From NCBI GenBank assembly GCA_947170725.1, contig CAMVUM010000003.1, positions 62,001 through 126,000 on the forward strand: a DNA stretch of 64,000 bases, given 5' to 3'. The notes beneath the pieces are model-generated. The model made no database searches, was not told where the DNA came from, and saw only the letters and a program-made list of their open reading frames with translations. The position numbers and the translations under genes were made by a program. Shown in pieces: positions 28,607 to 37,647 of the stretch (positions are counted from its first letter, which is position 1; the number at the start of each line of letters is the position of its first letter). The DNA comes from an uncultured Prevotella sp. Lineage in GTDB: Bacteria; Bacteroidota; Bacteroidia; Bacteroidales; Bacteroidaceae.

Positions 28607-28651
28607 AATTATGAATTATGAGTTTTGGTTTATGAATTATGATACCGTCCG

Positions 28652-30109
28652 TCAGTCTTCGGTCATCATCCGGGTGAGTTCCTCCTTGTCGTCGAAGTGA
28701 TGCTTGACGCCTTCAATCTCCTGATAGTCCTCATGTCCCTTACCAGCAACGAGGATGACGTCGCCCTTGCGGGCCATCATACAGGCCGTGCGGATTGCTT
28801 CGCGGCGGTCGGCGTTGGTCATGACTTTCTTCATCTGCTGGGCGTTGAGACCCGCGAGCATGTCGTTGATGATGTCCTGAGGCTTCTCGAAGCGCGGATT
28901 GTCACTCGTGATGATAACCAGATCGCTCTGTTTGACGGCCTCCTGAGCCATAAGCGGGCGCTTACCCTTGTCGCGGTTGCCGCCCGCTCCGCAGACGGTG
29001 ATGACGCGGCCCTTGCCGTCGAGCACTTCGTGGATGGCGGAAAGGACGTTCTCCAGCGCGTCGGGAGTGTGGGCGTAGTCGACAATGGCGGTATAGCCGC
29101 CCTTCTCCGAGCGTATCGGTTCGAGCCTGCCGCTGACGCTTTTGAGCGTGCTGAGCACGACGAGGATGTCCTCCGGCTGCTTGCCGAGCATGATGGCGGC
29201 GCCATAGACGGCCAGCAGATTGCTCACATTGAACTTTCCGATGAACTGGACGCCGACCTCACGGCCGTCTATTTCGAGGTACATTCCTTCGAAATGGCAC
29301 TCTATGATGCGTGCCTTGAAGTCGGCCAGAGTGCGCGTCGAATATGTCCTGACGGTGGCACGGGTGTTCTGAACCATCACCATGCCGTTCTTGTCGTCAG
29401 CGTTTGTGATGGCGAAAGCGTCTTTTGGAAGACCGTCGAAGAACGCCTTCTTGGCGTCGCGGTAGTTCTCGAAGGTCTTGTGATAGTCCAGATGGTCGCG
29501 CGTCAGGTTGGTAAACAGGCCGCCGGTGAAGTGGAGTCCGCCTATGCGCTGCTGTGCGACGGCGTGGCTGGAACACTCCATGAAGGCATATTCGCAGCCT
29601 GCTTCCACCATGCGGGCCAGCAGGGCGTTCAGCTCTATGGGGTCGGGCGTGGTATGACTGGCCGCAACCGGCTCTCCCTCTATATAGTTGCAGACGGTTG
29701 AGAGCAGTCCGCAGCGGTGCCCCATCTTGCGGAACATATTATATAATAATGTAGCGATGGTGGTCTTTCCGTTCGTTCCGGTGACACCTACGAGCTTCAG
29801 GCGGCTCGACGGGTCACCGTAGAAAAGCGTCGTGACGGGTCCGACGGCGGCTTCAGTGGACTCCACCGTGACGTAGGCAACGCCCTCTTTCCGTTCCTCC
29901 GGCATCTCCTCACACAGCACTGCGGCCGCGCCGAGTTCCACGGCCTTGCCGATATAGGCGTGGCCGTCCGTCTGAGTTCCCTTTATGGCAACGAAAAGAT
30001 GTCCGGGCGCAATGCGTCTGGAGTCAATGTTTACTCCTGTTATTTCAACCTCGGCATCACCTGCGACGGCCTGGGGTTTTACGTTTTTGAGCAACTCGCT
30101 TAGTCTCAT
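28652..30109 (-). CDS. murE: UDP-MurNAc-tripeptide ligase MurE, DAP-type
   Basis: MurE adds the third amino acid to the peptidoglycan stem. The 485-residue protein has the ATP loop GTNGKTT (111-117) and the motif DNPR (403-406), which marks enzymes that add meso-diaminopimelate rather than lysine. That fits a Gram-negative wall. It follows ftsI after 106 bases, which contain repeat DNA (30129-30174), and precedes mraY after 45 bases of AT-rich repeated AATTATGA words. Confidence 0.96.
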   Translation of the reverse strand: MRLSELLKNVKPQAVAGDAEVEITGVNIDSRRIAPGHLFVAIKGTQTDGHAYIGKAVELGAAAVLCEEMPEERKEGVAYVTVESTEAAVGPVTTLFYGDPSSRLKLVGVTGTNGKTTIATLLYNMFRKMGHRCGLLSTVCNYIEGEPVAASHTTPDPIELNALLARMVEAGCEYAFMECSSHAVAQQRIGGLHFTGGLFTNLTRDHLDYHKTFENYRDAKKAFFDGLPKDAFAITNADDKNGMVMVQNTRATVRTYSTRTLADFKARIIECHFEGMYLEIDGREVGVQFIGKFNVSNLLAVYGAAIMLGKQPEDILVVLSTLKSVSGRLEPIRSEKGGYTAIVDYAHTPDALENVLSAIHEVLDGKGRVITVCGAGGNRDKGKRPLMAQEAVKQSDLVIITSDNPRFEKPQDIINDMLAGLNAQQMKKVMTNADRREAIRTACMMARKGDVILVAGKGHEDYQEIEGVKHHFDDKEELTRMMTED

Positions 30110-30128
30110 ATTGTTATTTTGATGTTAA

Positions 30129-30174
30129 GGCCCCATCCGGCCCTCCACCAAAGGAGAGGACGCCTACGAGATGG
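30129..30174 (+). repeat. Interspersed GC-rich repeat, copy 3
   Basis: The sequence GGCCCC, spacer, GGCCCTCCACC, AAAGGAGAGGA, CGCCTACGAGATGG matches the copies at 6057-6101 and 25862-25906. It lies between ftsI and murE. Confidence 0.65.
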
Positions 30175-30215
30175 GATGGGATTCTATATGTTTATATATT
30201 ATTAATATGTCAATA

Positions 30216-32363
30216 TCACTCCAGCGTCAGCGTACATTCGGCGCCACGGACAATGGTCCGGCCGGCGGGGAAACTCTGCGACTTGACGCGGCCGCGGCCG
30301 TTGAGACACACTTTCAGTCCACGGCTCTCCAGTATATAGACGGCGTCGCGGGCTCCCATGCCCGTGACGTCGGGCGTCACGCCGCGCGGGATGTCCGTGC
30401 GGGTGAGCGACACCTCGTCGCGGCGGCGGGAGGCACTTCCCCATACAGGATTGCCGAACGCATAGGTGCCGTCCCACTGTGTGTCGGTCTTGATGTCGAG
30501 ACGTCCGAGAACATAGTCGGCCGCCATGACATTGCCGTCCTTCACGTCGGGAATCATGACCGACGACGTGTCGCAGGCGTTGTCGACGCTGAGCTTGAGA
30601 CTGCGCGACATGACACCTTCGGCTATGTGGTGGAACACCACTCCGCTCATGCCGCCGCCCGAAGCGGGCAGTCCCGACTTCTGGATACAGACGATACAGC
30701 TGTAGCGCGGCTTGTCGGCGGGGAAATAGCCGGCGAAGCTCAGCCAATAGTCAACCGTTCCTGACTTATATCCGGCCTTGCCCTTTGATACCTGAGCCGT
30801 TCCCGTCTTACCCGCCACCTTGAACATCTTCGACCCGGCTTTGCGTCCCAGGCCTTGGCTGACAACATGCTCCAGAATAGTCTGCATGGTCTTTATGGCC
30901 TGCGGGCGGGCAATCTGTTCCTTGATGACTTCGGGTTCAAACTCCATCAGCGTCTCGCCGTTCTTCACAACGCGCTTCACGAACCGCGGACGCATCATGC
31001 GTCCGTTGTTGGCAATGGCGTTGTAGAACGTCACGGTATTGATCGGCGCAATCTGCGTCTCATATCCGATGCTCATCCACGGCAGCGCCGTCTTGCTCCA
31101 GTTGACATACTGTCCGCGGCTGTTCTTCTGCGGGCGGCGTATGATGGGCGGGGCATAGCCCACGAGCGGGAGCTTCAAGTCCTCGGCGATTCCGACCCTA
31201 CGGAGGCCGTCAACATATTTCTCCGGGTTCGTCCCGTAGAACTTGTCGATAACGTAGCTCACGCCGATATTGCTGCTGACCTCAAGCGAGCGCGCCATGT
31301 TGATGTCCTGATAGCCGCCACGCCGCCAGTTGTGGTCCTTCATGTCACGTCCGTGCATGGGCATGACACCGCTTCCGGTGTGGATGACGAAACTCGTGTC
31401 GGCCACGGCGTCGTCAAGTGCGACGAGGAACGAGGCCACCTTGAAGACCGAGCCCGGCTCGCAGCGATGGCTGATAGCCTTGTTCATTATCTCACGGTAT
31501 TCGCCGTCGGCACATTTCACCATGTTGACAATCGCCTTGACGTCGCCTGTCTCTACTTCCATGAGAATGACCACGCCTACATCTCCGTTCACCTCCTTCA
31601 GCTCGTCAATGAGCGCGCGTTCGGCGAGATCCTGCATGCCGACGTCAATCGTGGTGACGACATCGGCACCGTCATCAGGCGGCAGTACTGGTATTCCCAT
31701 GAACTTGTTGCGTATCTTCCGGCGGTGGATAAGTCCGTTCTTGCCGCGCAGCACGGAGTCGTAGGACAGTTCAAGACCGAAGCGTGCCGTGTCCTTCGCG
31801 CCAAACATGTCGCCCACCGTTCTCTGGGCCAGCGAGCCGAACGGCCTCCTCCGGGCGTTGAACTCCTCCCAGTGGAAACCTCCTTTGTATTTTGACATGC
31901 GGAAAACGGGGAGCTGCTGCACCTCCTTGAACGTGTTGTAGTCTATACGGCGTTTCCAGATAGGCCAGTTGCGGCTCATCTTGGCATGTCCTTTTTCAAG
32001 ATGGGCTTTGAACTCGGCCGCGCTCTTCTGTGGAAAAATCCGGTGAAGGCCGTAACAGATGGAGTCCAGTTTTTCCAGCCAGATGGAATCTTTCTCTTCG
32101 CCGCCGGCCTTGAAGTCCATGTATATCCGATATTCAGGTAGGCTGCTGGCCATGAGCTGTCCGTCGCAGCTGAGAATGTTTCCACGGTTAGGTTTCACGC
32201 TCACGCTATCGCTCTTCTGCCTTGCGGCCACTTCCATCCAATAGGACTTCTTGGCCGTCATGATGTAGACCGTCCTTCCAAGCACGGCCACTCCCATCAT
32301 CGTCAGAACCACCGCTATCACAAAATAGCGCGGCATCACCTTATCATTATCAAACTTACTCAT
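30216..32363 (-). CDS. ftsI: Division-specific penicillin-binding protein FtsI with PASTA domain
   Basis: This class B transpeptidase crosslinks septal peptidoglycan. The 715-residue protein has one N-terminal membrane helix (about 12-35), a pedestal region, and the three active-site motifs: SVFK (Ser305-Lys308), SSN (363-365) and KTGT (519-522). A single PASTA domain closes the protein (about 663-715, PDVTGMGARDAVYILESRG), as usual in Bacteroidetes but absent from E. coli FtsI. It follows the FtsL-like gene by 27 bases and would pair with FtsW. Confidence 0.95.
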   Translation of the reverse strand: MSKFDNDKVMPRYFVIAVVLTMMGVAVLGRTVYIMTAKKSYWMEVAARQKSDSVSVKPNRGNILSCDGQLMASSLPEYRIYMDFKAGGEEKDSIWLEKLDSICYGLHRIFPQKSAAEFKAHLEKGHAKMSRNWPIWKRRIDYNTFKEVQQLPVFRMSKYKGGFHWEEFNARRRPFGSLAQRTVGDMFGAKDTARFGLELSYDSVLRGKNGLIHRRKIRNKFMGIPVLPPDDGADVVTTIDVGMQDLAERALIDELKEVNGDVGVVILMEVETGDVKAIVNMVKCADGEYREIMNKAISHRCEPGSVFKVASFLVALDDAVADTSFVIHTGSGVMPMHGRDMKDHNWRRGGYQDINMARSLEVSSNIGVSYVIDKFYGTNPEKYVDGLRRVGIAEDLKLPLVGYAPPIIRRPQKNSRGQYVNWSKTALPWMSIGYETQIAPINTVTFYNAIANNGRMMRPRFVKRVVKNGETLMEFEPEVIKEQIARPQAIKTMQTILEHVVSQGLGRKAGSKMFKVAGKTGTAQVSKGKAGYKSGTVDYWLSFAGYFPADKPRYSCIVCIQKSGLPASGGGMSGVVFHHIAEGVMSRSLKLSVDNACDTSSVMIPDVKDGNVMAADYVLGRLDIKTDTQWDGTYAFGNPVWGSASRRRDEVSLTRTDIPRGVTPDVTGMGARDAVYILESRGLKVCLNGRGRVKSQSFPAGRTIVRGAECTLTLE

Positions 32364-32390
32364 CGTTCTCGTTCATTTTTCACTTTTACG

Positions 32391-32933
32391 TCACCTTTCC
32401 GGCACTTCTATTATATAGGGCGGCTGCTCGGCTACATGGAGCAGACTGTCCCTGTTGTTCTTCAGTATCTCCAGAACGTGACTCTCGCGGCAACGTTCGG
32501 TCAGCGTGCTCGAACTTGACAAAGCCCTGTATTTGGCATCCTTCAGTTCGGTTTCCAGCTTGTCTATGACAATCATGTCCTGTTGGCACTGGTATCTGAA
32601 AGCGACATATACTATCGTGAACAGCACTATGAGCAGGAAGAGCCATATCTGTCCTCTCACGATGCCGTTGCTAAGAATGTCTCCTGCGATAATCTTTCCC
32701 AGTGTGAGCGTGGGCGACGGCTTCGGATCATCTTCGCTGACACTGTTCTTGAGCATCTGCAGAGCCGTAGGATGGACGGTTTCCGGTGTTGCCGCCGGTC
32801 TGCCGTCTTCTGCGGCCGCAGGGGCAACGTTACCGCCAGTGGCCGTTCCGCCGTCATTGGCGACGACGCTCATATCCTGTTCTGTTGCCGGCCGCTCTGC
32901 CGCCGTCTTCATGTCTGTTTCTTCCGATGCCAT
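32391..32933 (-). CDS. FtsL-like divisome membrane protein
   Basis: The 180-residue protein has a long hydrophilic and low-complexity N-terminal part (1-90, rich in A, T, E), one membrane helix (about residues 95-115, IWLFLLIVLFTIVYVAF), and a short periplasmic coiled-coil-like stretch (DKLETELKDAKYRALSSSS). This topology and the position between rsmH and ftsI are the signature of FtsL, which bridges FtsQ and FtsW-FtsI. Sequence identity between FtsL proteins is low, so the call depends on context. ATG at 32933 is used rather than the GTG two codons upstream. Confidence 0.8.
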   Translation of the reverse strand: MASEETDMKTAAERPATEQDMSVVANDGGTATGGNVAPAAAEDGRPAATPETVHPTALQMLKNSVSEDDPKPSPTLTLGKIIAGDILSNGIVRGQIWLFLLIVLFTIVYVAFRYQCQQDMIVIDKLETELKDAKYRALSSSSTLTERCRESHVLEILKNNRDSLLHVAEQPPYIIEVPER

Positions 32934-32970
32934 AGTCACGCTCTCCTCTTTCTCTTCTTGTCATCAACGT

Positions 32971-33996
32971 TCATATCTTCTCCGCCACACGCAACTTTGC
33001 GCTCCTGCTGCGCGGGTTGCGCTCCTGTTCGTCCGCCGAAGGCACGATCACCTTCGTGTTGACCGCTTTCAGCGGCGCTTCCGTGCGTCCGAAGAAATCC
33101 TGCGTGAGCCGTCCCTCGGCATTGCCCGTCTTGATGAAGTTCTTCACGATACGGTCTTCCAGCGAGTGATAGGTAATGACGGAGAGGCGTCCCCCGGGAG
33201 CAAGCAGCCCGATGGCGGCCGTCAGCATCTCGCGCAGGGCGTCCATCTCGTGGTTCACCTCAATGCGCAAGGCCTGGAACAGTCGCGCCGTGTCTTTCTT
33301 CTCGCGGTCGCGACGCATCAGCGGCTCCGTGGCGGCAAGCAAGTCGGCCGTGGTCTCAATCCGCCGCTGCGAGCGTGCGGCCACGATGGCCGAAGCCAGC
33401 CGGCGCGCCTGACGCAGTTCGCCGTAGAGATAGATTATGTCGGCCAGCCGCTGCTCGTCATAGCTGTTGACCACATCGGCTGCAGTGAGTCCTGCCCGCC
33501 GGTTCATCCTCATGTCCAGCGGCGCGTCAAAGCGGAAGGAGAAGCCGCGGCTCTCGTCGTCCAGATGATGACTGGAGACACCGAGATCGGCCAGCAGTCC
33601 GTCAATGTGGTCCTCGCCGTGATAGCGCATCCAGTTGCGGAGATAGCGGAAGTTGCTGCGTACGAATGTGAAGGAGCCGCCATGCCCCTTCCCTGTCTCC
33701 CCATGGGGGGATGAGGGGGTGACACAGCTCTCGGCATTTCCCTTCTCCTCTGGAGCACTTCCCTCTGAGAATTCCATGGCGCCTTCGGGGGCGGCCCATA
33801 TATTTTTCTCCGCGTCGGCATCCTGATCGAAACTGTAGAGCCGTCCGCCGCCAACGAGCCTCGACAGGATCTCGCGGCTGTGGCCGCCGCCGCCGAACGT
33901 AACGTCAACATAGACGCCGCCCGGGGTTATAGCCAACCCGTCTACGCTCTCATGGAGGAGAACGGGCACATGATATGTATTTGCGGTAGTCGCCAT
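32971..33996 (-). CDS. rsmH: 16S rRNA (cytosine-1402-N4) methyltransferase
   Basis: RsmH methylates C1402 in the ribosomal decoding centre using S-adenosylmethionine. The 341-residue protein has HVPVLLHESVDGL at the start, the SAM motif DVTFGGGGHS (31-40), DLGVSSHHLDD and the C-terminal SLEDRIVKNF, all typical. It is about 30-40 residues longer than usual because of an insertion around residues 67-108 (33673-33798), between DQDADA and FTFVRSNFRYL. The inserted DNA looks like the GC-rich palindromic repeats in nearby spacers (CTCCCCATGGGGGGAT). It is second in the cluster, after mraZ. Confidence 0.93.
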   Translation of the reverse strand: MATTANTYHVPVLLHESVDGLAITPGGVYVDVTFGGGGHSREILSRLVGGGRLYSFDQDADAEKNIWAAPEGAMEFSEGSAPEEKGNAESCVTPSSPHGETGKGHGGSFTFVRSNFRYLRNWMRYHGEDHIDGLLADLGVSSHHLDDESRGFSFRFDAPLDMRMNRRAGLTAADVVNSYDEQRLADIIYLYGELRQARRLASAIVAARSQRRIETTADLLAATEPLMRRDREKKDTARLFQALRIEVNHEMDALREMLTAAIGLLAPGGRLSVITYHSLEDRIVKNFIKTGNAEGRLTQDFFGRTEAPLKAVNTKVIVPSADEQERNPRSRSAKLRVAEKI

Positions 33997-34047
33997 AATG
34001 AATTAGCTTGATTCTTTCTTAATGTCTTCCGGAAAGTTATCGTCGTC

Positions 34048-34539
34048 TCACTCTCCAGAGCCGAAGATACCGCCTGAGCTTCCATCGGCGTCAGACGTCT
34101 GTCCCATCAGCCGTTCGAGTGACGGTCCGAGAGACGGAGTCTGTCCGAGAGCCTCAGCGGCCTCACCGGCTGCCCAGATCTCAATTGTGTCGCCCATGCC
34201 TACGAATCGGATTTCACGCCCTATGGCGGCCTGTTGCTGACAACGGCGGGGAATGAGAAAGCGCCCGCTGCCGTCCAGAACAACCATCTCGGCCTCGGCC
34301 ACAAAACGACGGTAAATTTCCTGATGCTCTCTGTTCCAACGGCTCAGACGACGGCGCAGGGTGTCCATCTGCTCGTTCCACACACTCTCCGGATAGAGCA
34401 CGAGACAAGGCTGAAAGACGTCACGACGCAACACAAGACGTTCCTCGCCGGCACTCTGAAGCACCTTACGCATGACGGCAGGCAGAAAAGCCCTGCCTTT
34501 GGCGTCAGTCTTAGCCTCTATGTTTCCCAGAAATCTCAC
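34048..34539 (-). CDS. mraZ: Transcriptional regulator MraZ (GTG start)
   Basis: MraZ is a DNA-binding ring protein of the AbrB fold that regulates the dcw cluster from its own promoter. The 163-residue product has two SpoVT/AbrB-type repeats (RFLGNIEAKTDAKGRAFLP and VVLDGSGRFLIP). The open frame runs up to an ATG at 34617, but that lies upstream of a TAACTTTG promoter box (34585-34592) that would start RNA near 34578. GTG at 34539 gives the standard start MRFLGNIEAK. The C-terminus has an extra 25-30 residues rich in G, S and D. It is the first gene of the cluster. Confidence 0.88.
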   Translation of the reverse strand: MRFLGNIEAKTDAKGRAFLPAVMRKVLQSAGEERLVLRRDVFQPCLVLYPESVWNEQMDTLRRRLSRWNREHQEIYRRFVAEAEMVVLDGSGRFLIPRRCQQQAAIGREIRFVGMGDTIEIWAAGEAAEALGQTPSLGPSLERLMGQTSDADGSSGGIFGSGE

Positions 34540-34584
34540 CGTGTGTACGTGTACCTCGCTATTAAGAAACGATAAAATTCGGGG

Positions 34585-34592
34585 CAAAGTTA
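34585..34592 (-). promoter_or_regulatory. TAnnTTTG promoter box of the mraZ/dcw cluster
   Basis: The minus strand reads TAACTTTG, 45 bases before the GTG start of mraZ. An exact TTTG is not present 19-20 bases further upstream. It helps choose the mraZ start. Confidence 0.6.
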
Positions 34593-34880
34593 CACAAAAC
34601 TCCCCACTTTCCACCACTTTGCCCCACTATTTTTGCGCAATAATTTCATCCCCATGGCATCGGACAAGATATTCCGCTGAGAATCAAAGACTTCCGAAAA
34701 GACTTAAAGCCGAAGGCAAACACCGAGAGCGACAATCGGAGCCATGAGTGTCAGCAGGAGAATCCTGTCAGTAAAATATCACGGATTTTAACATTTGGAA
34801 AATCTCAAAATAGAGAGCGGCCGAGCCGAAACTTTTACATTTTACCGCTATCATCAGTCAAGAAACCGCCCGAAACCGAC

Positions 34881-34970
34881 CAACGGGGCTCTCCCGGCTC
34901 TGCAACGCGACCGCTTTCACGTTACAACGGAGCCGCCGCCGCTCTGCAACGGCAGCCCCGTTGCAGAGCC
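34881..34970. repeat. GC-rich inverted repeats upstream of mraZ
   Basis: CAACGGGGCT (34881-34890) pairs with AGCCCCGTTG (34954-34963), and GGCTCTGCAAC (34896-34906) pairs with GTTGCAGAGCC (34960-34970). The words CTCTCCCG and CCGTAAGG link it to the element at 24168-24280. Confidence 0.6.
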
Positions 34971-35482
34971 GTAAGGCCCTTGCGACTGAACAAAACAGCA
35001 CAATAAGTTGCACACTTCGGCCTTTTCCGCCACAACTATTTGTTATTCAGACGATAAAAGATGCACACACAAAACTCGCGAATTTGAAGCCGCGGGATTT
35101 TTATTTCAGAATATCGCAAGGATTTTGAGGCATTTGTCCGGATACTTCCGAGTTTTTAACACTTACTTTCCAAGGCAGGGACACAAGAACACAAAAACTT
35201 CAATTTTAAGACGCAAAGACCTTATTCAAAAAACCCTTCGCGTCTTTGGATTATTGACGTCCAATTATCCATAGTCCCCATGGAAGACACCCCGGTGTGA
35301 CGCCTCAGCAAATCCCGTCTTCCACTCCGTCTCCTCCCCTTTGGGGAGTTCGGGAAAGGCTTTCAAGTTCATCAAAACTCATAATTTTTAATCATTTTGA
35401 CCTATTTTCTATTAAAAAGCATGTCATTCTCAAAGATTTCTGTTACTTTTGCAGGACGTTAGTGTTTTTACGTAGGAGAGAA

Positions 35483-36310
35483 ATGAAGCAAGTCACGGAG
35501 AAAACCATCGACATAGACGAACTGCTCAAAAGCAAGATGGGGCGCAAGGCACGTTGGATTCCACGCCCGCTCGTGAAATGGCTCAAGCGCATCATCCATC
35601 AGGATGAGGTCAACGCATACCTTTGGGAAAGCCGACATCTCACGGGAACGGAATGGCTCGAAGAATGTGTGCGCTATCTTGACATGACGCTCGAGATTGT
35701 CGGCGAGGAAAACCTGCCGCCGAAAGACGACGGACGGCTCTACACCTTTGTCAGCAACCACCCGCTGGGCGGTGAGGACGGAGTGGCCCTCGGAGCCGTG
35801 ATCGGACGCCACTACGACAGCCGCTTCCGCTATCTGGTCAACGACCTGCTCATGAACCTCCCAGGACTGGCCCCGCTCTGCATACCCATCAACAAGACAG
35901 GCGGACAGAGCCGCGGATTTCCGGCCATGGTCGAAAGCGGATTCCAAAGCGACAACCACATGCTGATGTTTCCGGCCGGCATCTGCTCACGACGACAAGG
36001 AGACGTCATCAGAGACCTGGAATGGAAGAAAACATTCGTGACGAAGAGTGTTCAATACAAGAGAGACGTCGTTCCGATACACTTCGGCGGCCAGAACTCC
36101 GAATTCTTCTACCGGCTGGCCAATTTCTCCGACCGCTACGTCAAGAAGATGAACATAGCCATGCTCTTTCTCGTGGACGAGATGTACAAAAACACCCACA
36201 AGACTTTCCGCGTGGCCATAGGCAAACCTATTCCGTGGCAGACATTCGACAACAGCCGCACTCCGGCACAATGGGCACAATATGTCAAGGACAGAGTTTA
36301 CGAACTCTGA
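35483..36310 (+). CDS. glsA: Probable glycine-lipid O-acyltransferase (PlsC-like)
   Basis: The 275-residue protein has the acyltransferase motif NHPLGGEDG (92-100, H93 and D99), a variant of NHxxxxD, and the later PAGICSRR motif (about 153-160), where PlsC proteins bind acyl donors. In Bacteroides the pair GlsB and GlsA makes glycine lipids: GlsB N-acylates glycine with a hydroxy fatty acid and GlsA adds the second acyl chain. The next gene is the likely GlsB partner, which gives this call its weight. ATG at 35483 is chosen; the longer frame starts in repeat-like DNA. The TACTTTTG box at 35444-35451 fits a promoter. Confidence 0.75.
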   Translation: MKQVTEKTIDIDELLKSKMGRKARWIPRPLVKWLKRIIHQDEVNAYLWESRHLTGTEWLEECVRYLDMTLEIVGEENLPPKDDGRLYTFVSNHPLGGEDGVALGAVIGRHYDSRFRYLVNDLLMNLPGLAPLCIPINKTGGQSRGFPAMVESGFQSDNHMLMFPAGICSRRQGDVIRDLEWKKTFVTKSVQYKRDVVPIHFGGQNSEFFYRLANFSDRYVKKMNIAMLFLVDEMYKNTHKTFRVAIGKPIPWQTFDNSRTPAQWAQYVKDRVYEL

Positions 36311-36493
36311 AAGAAAAGCCTGACGGACAGCACCACACGAAGCGGGCGCAACAAAAAAAACAGGAAAAGAAAGTCAGACACCAAAAAAGACAAAGACAAT
36401 TTAGGAACGAGGAGCCACACGTGACAACGGCACGCCCCAACCGGCAAGTCCGAACACACTACGTCACAGACACCCCTCAACTTGAAATACATC

Positions 36494-37486
36494 ATGGAAC
36501 AAGAAATAATAAAGCCGATAGACAAGGCTCTGCTGAGAAGCGAACTTACCCCCGAACGGCAACTGCGCATGACCAACAAGAGCCATAATGAGATATACAT
36601 CGTGGACGCGCACAACGCCCCGAACGTGTTGCGCGAAATCGGACGACTGCGCGAGATTGTGTTCCGTGAGGCCGGAGGCGGCACAGGGAAAGCCCTCGAC
36701 CTCGACGAGTTCGACACGATGGACAACTGCTACAAACAGCTCATCGTCTGGAACCCGGAAGAAGAGGAAATCATCGGCGGATACCGATACATACTCGGAA
36801 AAGACGTCAATATAGCCGAGGACGGGCAGCCCATTCTCGCCACAAGCCACATGTTCCACTTCTCGGAAAAGTTCATGCGCGACTACATGCCGCAGACAAT
36901 CGAACTGGGACGCAGTTTCGTATCGCTCGGCTACCAGAACACAAGCCGGAACGGCTCGAAAAGCCTCTTCGCCCTCGACAACCTCTGGGACGGACTGGGA
37001 GCGCTGACCGTCATACAGCCCGACGTCAGATACTTCTTCGGAAAGATGACCATGTATCCTTCATATATCAGGAAGGGACGCGACATGATTCTCTATTTCC
37101 TCAAGAAACATTTCGAAGACAAGGAAAGTCTTGTCATACCAACCAAACCGCTCAAAATAGAAGCCGACCCCAAGGAGCTTGAGACCCTCTTCTGCGAAGA
37201 ATCCTTCAAGGACGACTACCGCATACTGAACCGCGAGATACGCAGCCTTGGCTACAACATACCGCCACTGGTCAACGCCTACATGAGCCTAAGCCCGACC
37301 ATGAAACTCTTCGGAACAGCCATAAACTACGGCTTCGGAGACGTGGAAGAGACAGGAATACTCATCGCTGTCGACGAGATACTGGACGAGAAGCGAGTAC
37401 GCCACATCGACTCGTTCATAAAGGAACACCCTGAAGCACTCAAGATAACCAGCGGAGCAAACAAGGTGATTTATGCAGAACGCTGA
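36494..37486 (+). CDS. glsB: Probable glycine N-acyltransferase for glycine lipids
   Basis: The 330-residue protein belongs to the OlsB/hemolysin-type GNAT acyltransferases: REIGRLREIVFREAGGGTG, the acceptor region EEEIIGGYRYILG, and ELGRSFVSLGYQ. In Bacteroides the same type of protein (GlsB) N-acylates glycine to give commendamide and related lipids found in membranes and important for stress tolerance. The neighbouring glsA-like gene supports this. ATG at 36494 is preferred to a TTG four codons earlier. The 183-base spacer between the two genes has no promoter that I can see, and the genes are ordered A then B. Confidence 0.75.
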   Translation: MEQEIIKPIDKALLRSELTPERQLRMTNKSHNEIYIVDAHNAPNVLREIGRLREIVFREAGGGTGKALDLDEFDTMDNCYKQLIVWNPEEEEIIGGYRYILGKDVNIAEDGQPILATSHMFHFSEKFMRDYMPQTIELGRSFVSLGYQNTSRNGSKSLFALDNLWDGLGALTVIQPDVRYFFGKMTMYPSYIRKGRDMILYFLKKHFEDKESLVIPTKPLKIEADPKELETLFCEESFKDDYRILNREIRSLGYNIPPLVNAYMSLSPTMKLFGTAINYGFGDVEETGILIAVDEILDEKRVRHIDSFIKEHPEALKITSGANKVIYAER

Positions 37487-37518
37487 CGGTTTAAGACGCT
37501 AAGAAGCTTTTTTAGAAA

Positions 37519-37630
37519 TCAAGGGGCTTTTTATAAGTTAAGGAGTTAAGCTAAATGTTTTTTCCCGTCCGAGCAGGACAAAGGACAGAAAATATTGGCT
37601 TAACTCCTTAACTTATAAAAAGCCCCTTGA
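37519..37630. repeat. Perfect 33-bp inverted repeat between convergent genes
   Basis: Arms 37519-37551 and 37598-37630 are exact inverse copies over 33 bases, beginning TCAAGGGGCTTTTTATAAGT, around a 46-base loop. Imperfect pairing continues outside. It lies between the convergent glsB-like and protease genes and probably acts as a bidirectional terminator. A perfect stem of this length is unusual and hints at a recent origin. Confidence 0.85.
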
Positions 37631-37647
37631 CTCCTGAAAAAGGCCCT

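Larger units (their letters stand above)
34540..35482. other. Divergent spacer between mraZ and the glycine-lipid genes
   Basis: No gene is supported in these 943 bases. They hold the mraZ promoter box (34585-34592), a GC-rich inverted repeat cluster (34881-34970), a hairpin with arms AAGACGC and GCGTCTT near 35209-35251, repeat-like DNA around 35270-35360, and a TACTTTTG box (35444-35451) ahead of the acyltransferase gene. A short open frame at 35008-35274 has no recognisable features and I reject it. Confidence 0.6.

Noticed and set aside
35008..35274. 88-aa open frame in the mraZ spacer
   Set aside because: It has no start signal, family match or conserved look, and it runs through hairpin and repeat-like DNA.
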